DNA from: Chitinivibrionia bacterium
GTDB taxonomy: Bacteria > Krumholzibacteriota > Krumholzibacteriia > WVZY01
Length of the DNA: 6,465 bases
NCBI GenBank assembly: GCA_016208665.1
Contig: JACQXT010000085.1
Coordinates: forward strand, 1-6,465
Direction: 5' to 3'
Shown here piece after piece: positions 1 to 5,612 of the stretch (positions within the stretch are counted from its first letter, which is position 1; every line of letters begins with the position of its first letter). The translations under genes were made by a program, and so were the position numbers. The notes beneath the pieces are model-generated. The model was not told the DNA's origin, made no database searches, and was given only the letters and a program-made list of their open reading frames with translations.

Positions 1-289
1 CAGTGCAGTTCAGTGGCTGGATGTAACATATTGATAATCAGTCAGATATACGGGATTGAGAAAGCCCTAAATGCCCCGATTTAGATGCCCCAACTGTGTT
101 TCGCCGGGTTCCGCCACGATTAGTTGTGGGGGGTTTGCCACACCCGATGGGAACCGACCCGCGGGCCGAGCATTACGGTATAGGCAGAGGTTCAAAAGCA
201 AGTTCAGCTAGTGGCGATTAGGCCTTGATCCGGGATCGGGAAGATGGTTATATCCCTAGTCACAAGCCATATTCGGCGGGAGCAAGAGA
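1..289. other. Non-coding leader upstream of the ThDP enzyme gene
   Basis: I find no supportable gene here. One plus-strand frame is open from base 1 to a stop at 82-84, but its 27 codons resemble nothing I know. The stretch contains several short inverted repeats. CTAAAT/ATTTAG lies at 67-72 and 79-84. GGTTCC/GGAACC lies at 107-112 and 150-155 and encloses two alternative small hairpins. An imperfect palindrome GATCCGGGATC lies at 227-237. A candidate promoter lies at 225-254, and a ribosome binding site GGGAG (278-282) sits 7 bases before the first start codon. The region therefore looks like regulatory leader DNA, but no known riboswitch class was recognised. Confidence 0.6.
225..254 (+). 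promoter_or_regulatory. Candidate sigma70-like promoter for the ThDP enzyme/ALDH operon
   Basis: A -35-like TTGATC (225-230) is followed after 18 bases by a -10-like TATATC (249-254). Each matches the sigma70 consensus at 4 of 6 positions. Transcription would begin near 260, giving a short leader of about 30 bases before the ATG at 290. The imperfect palindrome GATCCGGGATC (227-237) overlaps the -35 and spacer, where a repressor would bind, but that role is inference. The match is weak, and such matches occur by chance. Confidence 0.3.
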
Positions 290-1939
290 ATGCCCAAAGC
301 AGCAGAAGTGTTCGTCAAGGCTCTTGAAAATGAAGGTGTAGAGTACATATTCGGTGTCCCTGGCGAGGAGAATATCGATTTCCTTGAAGCAGTGCGAAAA
401 TCGCGGATCAAGTTCATTCTCACGCGCCATGAACAGGGGGCCGGATTTATGGCCGATGTCTACGGTCGGCTCACTGGCAAAGCCGGGGTCTGTATGTCAA
501 CGCTGGGTCCGGGCGCGACAAACCTGCTCACTCCTTTGGCCGACGCACACCTGGACCGGGCGCCGCTGGTAGCAATTACCGGCCAGGCGGACACGCTTCG
601 GATGCACAAGGAATCGCATCAGTACGTGGACATCGTTTCGATGTTCCGGCCCTGTACCAAGTGGAACACGCGCCTGGGGCGGGCCGACATGGTCACCGAG
701 GCGGTTCGCAAGGCGTTCAAGCTGGCTGAGGCTGAGAAACCCGGTTCTACACACTTGGAGTTTCCCGAAAACGTTGCCGACGAGGAATGTCATCAGCCGC
801 AGTATTTTGAGGTCCGTCGGGTGCGTCGTCCGGCTCCCGATCACAAGGCATTGGAAACGGCGCTAGCTTTGATCGCCCGATCCAAGAAACCGCTTATTCT
901 GGCCGGGAACGGGGCAATCCGAAAACGAGCCACCCGGCAACTGCGTCTCTTTCTATCCAAAACCGGCATGGCCGTTTGCAATAGCTTTATGGCGAAAGGA
1001 GCCGCCGGGGTCGATTACCCTTTCAACCTCTTCACCATCGGCTTGCAGTCGCGCGATCACGTCGCGTGCGCTATCGATGAAGCCGACCTCATCATCTGTC
1101 TGGTCTACGATATCGTCGAATACTCGCCGCAGTACTGGAATCCCAACGGCGCCAAGCGAATCATCCACATTGATTTTACTCCCGCCGAAGTCGACTACTG
1201 GTACAACCCGGAATGTGAGCTGGTCGGAGATATTGCCGGGACATTGTGGGCGTTGAACGAGCGAGTCGATGAGGCCATGCCGTGCAACACCGGGACCTTT
1301 GCCTTGAAACATCGTCGGCGTATCCTCAAGGACATTCACCAACACGACAACAGCAGGACGTTTCCGCTTAAACCCCAGAAGATTCTGCATGACGTGCGCG
1401 AGGTGCTTGGTGGCGCGGACCTGTTGATTTCCGACGTCGGTGCCCACAAGATGTGGATTGCCCGCGTGTTTCTGGCATATGAACCCAACACCTGCATCAT
1501 CTCCAACGGCTTCGCTTCGATGGGGATCGCCCTTCCGGGCGGAATCGCCGCCAAGCTGGTTTATCCCGGCCGAAGGGTGATGACGATTTCCGGGGACGCC
1601 GGATTTCTCATGAACGTGCAGGAACTGGAGACCGCGGTAAGATTGGGGTTGAATACTGTCAATATGATCTGGTCCGACGGCACGCTGGGCCTGATCGAGT
1701 GGAAGCAGAAGAACCGCTTCGGCCACGCCTTCGGCACCCGGTTTCAGAACCCCGACTGGGTCAAACTGGCGCGGGCGTATGGCGCCGAGGGGATCCGGGT
1801 CAAGAAGGGCGATGACCTCGTCGCGATTCTGAGGCGGGCATTCCGCATGAAACGACCAGTGGTGATCGATTGCCCGGTCGATTACTCGGAGAATATCAAG
1901 TTGACGAAACGACTGGGGCGGATGGTCTGTCCGTTGTAG
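290..1939 (+). CDS. ThDP-dependent enzyme, catabolic acetolactate synthase-like
   Basis: This is a full-length (549 aa) cytoplasmic member of the acetolactate synthase/pyruvate oxidase family, which decarboxylates a 2-oxo acid on thiamine diphosphate and transfers the resulting unit. The N-terminal pyrimidine-binding domain starts with a typical FGVPGEEN motif (21-28) and has the cofactor-activating Glu48 in TRHEQGAGF. A central domain (about 190-325) follows, then the C-terminal pyrophosphate-binding domain. The ThDP/metal motif begins GDAG (435-438), and Asp436, Asp463 and Thr465 fall at the spacing I recall for the metal ligands of catabolic (AlsS/BudB-type) synthases. The ending VDYSEN also matches that group. 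No regulatory small-subunit gene is adjacent, which argues against the biosynthetic enzyme. The start is supported by GGGAG at 278-282. It is the first gene of a two-gene operon with the aldehyde dehydrogenase. The family assignment is firm; the substrate is not, and a 2-oxo acid decarboxylase or acyloin-forming enzyme is possible. Confidence 0.92.
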   Translation: MPKAAEVFVKALENEGVEYIFGVPGEENIDFLEAVRKSRIKFILTRHEQGAGFMADVYGRLTGKAGVCMSTLGPGATNLLTPLADAHLDRAPLVAITGQADTLRMHKESHQYVDIVSMFRPCTKWNTRLGRADMVTEAVRKAFKLAEAEKPGSTHLEFPENVADEECHQPQYFEVRRVRRPAPDHKALETALALIARSKKPLILAGNGAIRKRATRQLRLFLSKTGMAVCNSFMAKGAAGVDYPFNLFTIGLQSRDHVACAIDEADLIICLVYDIVEYSPQYWNPNGAKRIIHIDFTPAEVDYWYNPECELVGDIAGTLWALNERVDEAMPCNTGTFALKHRRRILKDIHQHDNSRTFPLKPQKILHDVREVLGGADLLISDVGAHKMWIARVFLAYEPNTCIISNGFASMGIALPGGIAAKLVYPGRRVMTISGDAGFLMNVQELETAVRLGLNTVNMIWSDGTLGLIEWKQKNRFGHAFGTRFQNPDWVKLARAYGAEGIRVKKGDDLVAILRRAFRMKRPVVIDCPVDYSENIKLTKRLGRMVCPL

Positions 1940-1964
1940 AGATAACGAAGAGGAGCAAGATATT

Positions 1965-3302
1965 ATGGCGAGACGATACAAGATGTACCTGGGTGGCAAC
2001 TGGGTCGACCGACTGGCGCAGGAGGCGTTTGCTGTCACACGGGAACTGCCCAGCTACAAACGCGAGCAAACCTGCCGGGCGATTGCTGCCGGTATTGAGA
2101 AGAACGCCGATAAATTCGCCGCAGCCCTGAGTCGCGAGCTGGGGAAGTCACTCAAGGATTCACGCGCCGAGGTTGGCCGCGCTATCGGAGTTTTCAAAGT
2201 CGCGGCTGAGGAGGCGAAACGTCTCGGCGGTGAGATTATGGACCTGGACTGGAATCCCGGCTCGGAGGAGCGGATCGGCCTGGTGCGGCGTTTCCCTCGG
2301 GGGGTGATCGCCGGGATATCGCCGTTCAATTTCCCGTTGAACCTCGTGGCGCACAAGGTTGGCCCCGCCATCGCTTCCGGCAACACTATCGTGCTGAAAC
2401 CGGCGTCGGCGACCCCGATTGTGGCGCTTATGCTGGCGGAGATTATCGACCGGACTGATCACCCCAAGGGAGCGGTGTCGATCCTGCCGGGGTCTTCGAA
2501 AGAATCTTCGCCGCTCCTTGAAGACCCCCGGGTCAAACTGATCACGTTCACCGGCTCTTCCGATGTGGGCTGGTGGATCAAGGCACACTCGGGACAAAAG
2601 GAAGTAGTGTTAGAGCTTGGCGGCAACGCCGGAGTGGCGGTAGCCGACGGCGCCGATCTGGAATACGCCACGACGCGCCTTCTGTACGGCGCCTTTGCCT
2701 CGGCGGGGCAGTCGTGCATCTCCGTGCAGCGGGTTTACGTGCACGAAAACGTCTATGACAAGTTCCTGCGGATGTTCAAGCAGAAAGTCGAGGGTCTGAA
2801 GGTCGGCGACCCGCTCGACCCGACAACCGATATCGGGACCATGATCTCGCAAGAGGCGGTGAACAACAGTCTGGAGACGATCAAGGAGGCGGTGGCGGCG
2901 GGCGCTAAAATTCTTACGGGCGGCACCGCCGAGGGTGCGCTGATGCGGCCGACGGTGCTGGCCGATGTCAAGGCCGCGATGGATGTTTGCTCCAAGGAGG
3001 CGTTTGCTCCGCTGGCGGTGGTGCAGAAGTACCGCGATTTCAGGAAAGTTGTGGCCGAGATCAACAACTCCGACTATGGACTGCAGGCCGGGATATTCAC
3101 CAACCGCATGAAAGACGTGTTCTACGCTTACAAGCAGATCGAGTGCGGCGGTGTGGTGATTAACGACATCCCTACCTACCGCGCCGACCATCAGCCTTAT
3201 GGTGGAGTGAAGAGTTCCGGGCTGAAGCGCGAGGGAGTGCGTTACGCGATCGAGGATATGACCGAGTTGAAGATTCTCTCTATAAACCTAAAGACGACGT
3301 GA
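1965..3302 (+). CDS. NAD(P)-dependent aldehyde dehydrogenase with shortened N-terminus
   Basis: This aldehyde dehydrogenase superfamily enzyme (445 aa) oxidises an aldehyde with NAD(P)+ through a cysteine thioester. The catalytic set is complete: Asn122 in SPFNFPLN (oxyanion site), Glu217 in LELGGN (general base), Cys251 in AGQSCIS (nucleophile), and Glu345 in EAFAPL (cofactor ribose). The cofactor loop reads KPASATP (145-151), a form also seen in NADP-using succinate-semialdehyde dehydrogenases, so NADP use is plausible. The overall pattern resembles the GapN/lactaldehyde/succinate-semialdehyde group. The start has AGGAG at 1951-1955, 9 bases upstream, and lies 25 bases after the ThDP gene, so the two are surely co-transcribed. 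Oddity: the initial KMYLGGNWVD block joins almost directly to the helix before LPSYKRE, so about 32 residues (the usual first strands and helix) are absent. The active-site residues are shifted by the same amount relative to GapN (Asn154, Glu250, Cys284, from memory). Folding or cofactor binding may be affected. The specific substrate is unknown. Confidence 0.9.
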   Translation: MARRYKMYLGGNWVDRLAQEAFAVTRELPSYKREQTCRAIAAGIEKNADKFAAALSRELGKSLKDSRAEVGRAIGVFKVAAEEAKRLGGEIMDLDWNPGSEERIGLVRRFPRGVIAGISPFNFPLNLVAHKVGPAIASGNTIVLKPASATPIVALMLAEIIDRTDHPKGAVSILPGSSKESSPLLEDPRVKLITFTGSSDVGWWIKAHSGQKEVVLELGGNAGVAVADGADLEYATTRLLYGAFASAGQSCISVQRVYVHENVYDKFLRMFKQKVEGLKVGDPLDPTTDIGTMISQEAVNNSLETIKEAVAAGAKILTGGTAEGALMRPTVLADVKAAMDVCSKEAFAPLAVVQKYRDFRKVVAEINNSDYGLQAGIFTNRMKDVFYAYKQIECGGVVINDIPTYRADHQPYGGVKSSGLKREGVRYAIEDMTELKILSINLKTT

Positions 3303-3330
3303 GCTGGTCTTCACGGGGGGATTTCGTAGA

Positions 3331-3352
3331 GCCGGTCAGTCTTCAAACCGGC
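3331..3352. terminator. Hairpin between convergent genes, possible bidirectional terminator
   Basis: GCCGGT (3331-3336) and ACCGGC (3347-3352) form a perfect 6-bp stem with a 10-base loop, 29 bases after the aldehyde dehydrogenase stop. Neither strand has a T-run after the stem, so it is not a classic intrinsic terminator. Its place between convergent genes makes a role in ending transcription or protecting mRNA 3' ends reasonable. Confidence 0.3.
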
Positions 3353-3360
3353 CAATAGCC

Positions 3361-3429
3361 CTGACGCCGAAAGTCTAGGAGAGCCGCTGCGCGGCTCCGC
3401 CATTGGCGGCCCGTAGAGTCCGGCGTCGG
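3361..3429. repeat. Nested inverted repeats with three-way-junction potential
   Basis: An outer stem GACGCCG/CGGCGTC (3363-3369 with 3421-3427) can be extended by two more pairs, including one G-U, to 3361-3429. It encloses two perfect hairpins. The first is GAGCCGC, loop TGC, GCGGCTC (3381-3397). The second is CCGCC, loop ATT, GGCGG (3397-3409), sharing one base with the first. The element lies between the 3' ends of the aldehyde dehydrogenase and the minus-strand HEWG gene. It could be a dispersed palindromic repeat, a bidirectional transcription barrier or the 3' end of either mRNA. I cannot distinguish these, and GC-rich DNA forms some stems by chance. Confidence 0.45.
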
Positions 3430-3468
3430 CGGAGAGTGTGAAGATGTCCGGGCCACATAACAGCGTAG

Positions 3469-4386
3469 TCAATCCTGAATGTGAACCAAGATGTGCAGGG
3501 CGCGGAGAATCTCGGCTGGTTCCGGATCAATCGTGAGCGTGAGCATCTCGTCATACTCCGACTGCGGCAGGCGATAGAAAAGGTTGCCATAGCTGCCCAG
3601 CGCCGCAAATCCGTATATACTCTCGGACCACAGCGTTGCGAACGCATCGGCTTCCATCGGCGTGAATCCAGTGGCAGTCAGCAGCGCACCGAGGTCGGTC
3701 CAGACTTCAGTGTCATACAATAGAGTATCGATCTGTCCCGGAAGCAGATTGGCAAGATACAGCCCCCGCGGCACAAAGGGCCCGTCCCCATCCCCTGGCC
3801 CGAAGCTGAAGACAACGTCACAGACCGGGAACGACGCCTGGTTGTGCAGCACAACCCAACGGTTGTCGTTGTCGGGTGTCGCCGTCACCAAGTTGCGATA
3901 GTTGATAGTCCCTTCGTAGAACAAGAAACGCGCGGTCTGACCGCCACAATAGAGTCGGTCAGCATCGACCTGGTTGAGTATGTCGATTGTCTGCGGCAGC
4001 GGCGCGAATTTGCTGGTGTCAATCAACTTTGGCGCCGCCGACGACCAAGTGAAACTCACATTCTCCCAACGCACGGTGTCGCCGACCACATCTGCGATCG
4101 GGTACGTGGCGGTCGGTTCACCGGCGTTGAACACAACCTGGGCAGAAAGACTCGCTTCGTTGGAGCGATGAACGTAGATCACCGGCTCGCGAACAACACC
4201 CTCCATTTCGGGTCGTGAAGTGAGGAAGAAAGAGCTGTCGCTCTGGCAACCGACCAGCACTCCCCACTCGTGAATCACCAATCCGTCCGGTGTCCCACCC
4301 ACCGGGTGGCGACGGCCGCACTCTATTAACCACCCGAGGGCCATCAGCCCCAGCAGGGCAATCACTATAATCGCCTGACGTTTCAT
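3469..4386 (-). CDS. Exported or membrane-anchored HEWG-motif protein of unknown function
   Basis: This 305-aa protein has no assigned function that I know. The N-terminus has a short basic start (MKRQ) and a hydrophobic stretch at about 5-21, then Cys23 in the context LIEC. That is a poor lipobox because Glu precedes the Cys, so a membrane anchor or an ordinary signal peptide is as likely as a lipoprotein. After it comes VIHEWGV, with HEWG at 39-42. Later blocks include EPVIYVH, an FLFYEG segment near the middle, and a C-terminal part with LFYRLPQSEYD and LTIDPEPAEI. From memory, this set of blocks matches a family of uncharacterised proteins, usually with HEWGTF, found in Planctomycetes, myxobacteria and related environmental bacteria. 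The start is supported by AGGAG (minus strand, 4394-4398), 7 bases upstream. The gene is alone on its strand, convergent with the aldehyde dehydrogenase and divergent from the two-component genes, so context gives no pathway. Confidence 0.8.
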   Translation of the reverse strand: MKRQAIIVIALLGLMALGWLIECGRRHPVGGTPDGLVIHEWGVLVGCQSDSSFFLTSRPEMEGVVREPVIYVHRSNEASLSAQVVFNAGEPTATYPIADVVGDTVRWENVSFTWSSAAPKLIDTSKFAPLPQTIDILNQVDADRLYCGGQTARFLFYEGTINYRNLVTATPDNDNRWVVLHNQASFPVCDVVFSFGPGDGDGPFVPRGLYLANLLPGQIDTLLYDTEVWTDLGALLTATGFTPMEADAFATLWSESIYGFAALGSYGNLFYRLPQSEYDEMLTLTIDPEPAEILRALHILVHIQD

Positions 4387-4593
4387 GCGTTATCTCCTGT
4401 CTCGCCCGCCCAATGCATTAATGTGACGAACGGGAGTCCGAAAACAACAAAAAGGAATTGGTGACGAGCATGTGTATAGCAATCTCACGCGGCATCCACA
4501 CTGCGGTAGGGTCGCCGCAGGGTACACGATGAAGCCTTGGTCAGACGAGGATCCGGCTACGGCGGACCGCCCATTGTAGAGATGCATGATGGG

Positions 4594-4680
4594 GTCATTC
4601 CTGCGAAAGCAGGAATCCATCTTCTCATCCCATTATGAGGGACCAAGACGAAGATGGATTCCCGCGTGCGCGGGAATGAC
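4594..4680. repeat. Composite palindromic repeat (two hairpins in inverted orientation, REPIN/dRS3-like)
   Basis: Two 31-base arms (4594-4624 and 4650-4680) are inverted copies of each other, matching at 27 of 31 positions, around a 25-base centre. Each arm is itself a hairpin. ATTCCTGC/GCAGGAAT with a GAAA loop lies at 4597-4616, and ATTCCCGC/GCGGGAAT lies at 4658-4677. The second fits the ATTCCC-N8-GGGAAT pattern of the neisserial dRS3 repeat. Similar GTCATTCC...GGAATCCAT repeats are common in many bacterial genomes. The centre has a third small stem, CTCAT/ATGAG (4624-4628 and 4635-4639). Two of the four arm differences are a compensated base pair and the other two lie in the loop. It is probably a non-autonomous dispersed repeat. 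Confidence 0.8.
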
Positions 4681-4743
4681 ACTCATGGGGAAGCTTGGGA
4701 TTAAGGCTCGTCGGTTGGATTCCCTGAGTTCACAAACGAAGTG

Positions 4744-4764
4744 CAACACCTGTATTAGGTGTTG
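4744..4764. promoter_or_regulatory. Perfect 8-bp inverted repeat upstream of the response-regulator promoter
   Basis: CAACACCT (4744-4751) and AGGTGTTG (4757-4764) are exact reverse complements separated by five bases (GTATT). The centre lies about 65 bases upstream of the -35 box. The size and symmetry suit a dimeric DNA-binding protein. It could also form an RNA hairpin, but there is no proper T-run for termination. No known operator consensus was recognised. Confidence 0.4.
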
Positions 4765-4818
4765 TTATGGGAATCCAGTATGCTCAGCCTACCATTGAGG
4801 AGCGGTATGAGATTGCAG

Positions 4819-4847
4819 TTGCCGCAATCACTCGTGGTCGCTATACT
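4819..4847 (+). promoter_or_regulatory. Sigma70-like promoter for the response regulator
   Basis: TTGCCG (4819-4824; 4 of 6 to TTGACA) and TATACT (4842-4847; 5 of 6 to TATAAT) are separated by the ideal 17 bases. Transcription would start near 4854, leaving a leader of about 24 bases with GGAGG before the GTG at 4878. This placement supports the downstream GTG over the in-frame ATG at 4767, which lies upstream of the promoter. Confidence 0.55.
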
Positions 4848-4866
4848 GCCGACAAACCAAGCCTTT

Positions 4867-4871
4867 GGAGG
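4867..4871 (+). promoter_or_regulatory. Ribosome binding site that fixes the GTG start of the response regulator
   Basis: GGAGG lies 6 bases before the GTG at 4878, the best Shine-Dalgarno match and spacing in this region. Translation from there begins VSAKRVLIIEDE, exactly where receiver domains normally begin. Confidence 0.75.
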
Positions 4872-4877
4872 TTGGCG

Positions 4878-5612
4878 GTGTCTGCAAAGCGGGTGCTGAT
4901 TATTGAAGATGAGGTGGATATCGGTCGGCTGATCGCGATCAACCTCGAAGGCGACGGTTTCGAGTCGACTATCGCGACGACCGGCGAAAAGGGCCTGACC
5001 GCAGCTCGCGACAATCCTCCCGACCTAGTGCTGTTGGATTGGATGCTCCCCGGAATAAGCGGCCTCGAGGTCTGTCGCGTGATGCGTTCGGACCAGCGCA
5101 CTAAGGAAGTGCCGATTATTATGCTGACCGCCAAGGGTGAGGAAATCGACATGGTGGCCGGACTTGAAGTGGGGGCCGATGACTACATCACCAAACCGTT
5201 CAGCCCGCGCGTGCTTCTAGCGAGGGTGCACGCGGTGTTGCGGCGTCGAGCCGAGGCGGTCGCCGCCGATGAATCGTCGCCACTCTCACGCCATGGAATA
5301 GCGATTGATATCGGTCGACACGATGTCCGTGTCAAGGGACGACCGGTCGAGCTGACGCAAACGGAATTTCGATTGCTCGTATGTTTGATTCGCCGCCCGG
5401 GATGGGTGTTCTCTCGCGCGCAACTGGTCGATGGTATCCGCGGCGAAGACGTGGTCGTTACGGACCGGACCATCGATGTTCACGTTGCCGGATTGCGCAA
5501 GAAGCTCATGTCGCGCAGTCGCTGCGCGTCGATGCCCGCATCGTTGAGCACTTATCAGCCGAACTCGTGCGGACCGGTCGCTACCAGGCCGCGGACAGTC
5601 TCTGCAAAGTGA
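4878..5612 (+). CDS. PhoB/OmpR-type response regulator with a disrupted C-terminus
   Basis: This is a cytoplasmic transcription regulator controlled by phosphorylation from a partner kinase. Numbered from the GTG, the receiver domain (about 4-122) has the acidic pair Glu10-Asp11, phospho-acceptor Asp54 in LLDWMLPG, Thr84 in MLTAKGEE, and Lys106 in ADDYITKPFSP. The winged-helix DNA-binding domain follows with LTQTEFRLL, then the recognition helix region TDRTIDVHVAGLRKKL, ending at residue 210. Family members continue for about 20 more residues, forming the wing (ETVRGxGYRF). Here the sequence instead switches to about 34 unrelated residues that are the sensor kinase gene read out of frame, ending at 5610-5612. 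The longer frame from the ATG at 4767 adds 37 residues that look non-native. Loss of the wing probably weakens DNA binding although the recognition helix remains. The family is certain; whether this truncation is real or an assembly gap is open. The motif style is close to PhoB, but no phosphate genes are visible to support that role. Confidence 0.88.
   Translation: MSAKRVLIIEDEVDIGRLIAINLEGDGFESTIATTGEKGLTAARDNPPDLVLLDWMLPGISGLEVCRVMRSDQRTKEVPIIMLTAKGEEIDMVAGLEVGADDYITKPFSPRVLLARVHAVLRRRAEAVAADESSPLSRHGIAIDIGRHDVRVKGRPVELTQTEFRLLVCLIRRPGWVFSRAQLVDGIRGEDVVVTDRTIDVHVAGLRKKLMSRSRCASMPASLSTYQPNSCGPVATRPRTVSAK
5512..5528. repeat. Perfect 7-bp inverted repeat at the regulator-kinase junction
   Basis: CGCGCAG (5512-5518) and CTGCGCG (5522-5528) are exact reverse complements around a 3-base loop TCG. 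The stem sits where response-regulator homology ends (5507) and kinase homology begins (5513). Such a tight GC-rich hairpin could promote deletion during replication, or loss of reads in sequencing. Either role is inference. Confidence 0.5.

Larger units (their letters stand above)
4387..4877. other. Divergent intergenic region between the HEWG and response-regulator genes
   Basis: This 491-base region has no credible gene. From left to right it holds the HEWG gene's ribosome binding site, a short palindrome CATTAATG (4416-4423), an inverted repeat CTGCGG/CCGCAG (4501-4506 and 4515-4520), the 87-bp composite repeat (4594-4680), an 8-bp inverted repeat (4744-4764), and the response-regulator promoter and ribosome binding site. 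No convincing minus-strand promoter for the HEWG gene was found. A TATACA on that strand near 4472-4477 lacks a matching -35. Confidence 0.65.

Noticed and set aside
1..84. Possible tail of an upstream gene in plus-strand frame 1
   Set aside because: It is open for only 27 codons with no recognisable motif, so it cannot be supported.
953..2038. Long minus-strand open frame (361 codons) opposite the ThDP enzyme gene
   Set aside because: The plus strand clearly encodes a conserved enzyme with intact cofactor motifs. The antisense translation has no recognisable domain and arises from GC-rich codon use.
3481..4218. Plus-strand open frames (3481-3723, 3662-3901, 3844-4218) opposite the HEWG gene
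   Set aside because: They are short, overlap one another, lack ribosome binding sites and recognisable domains, and lie opposite a conserved gene.
4594..4680. Possible CRISPR repeats
   Set aside because: There are only two copies, they are in inverted orientation, and each is self-complementary. No regular spacer array or cas gene is present.
4390..4798. Open frames over the composite repeat, on the minus strand (4390-4620) and plus strand (4586-4798)
   Set aside because: Their translations (RKQESI, WIPACAGMT, FRRND) are the well-known spurious products of this palindromic repeat type, and neither has a good ribosome binding site.
4767..4877. 37-residue N-terminal extension of the response regulator from the ATG at 4767
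   Set aside because: Receiver domains begin at the residues following the GTG at 4878, which has GGAGG at ideal spacing, and the predicted promoter lies inside the extension.
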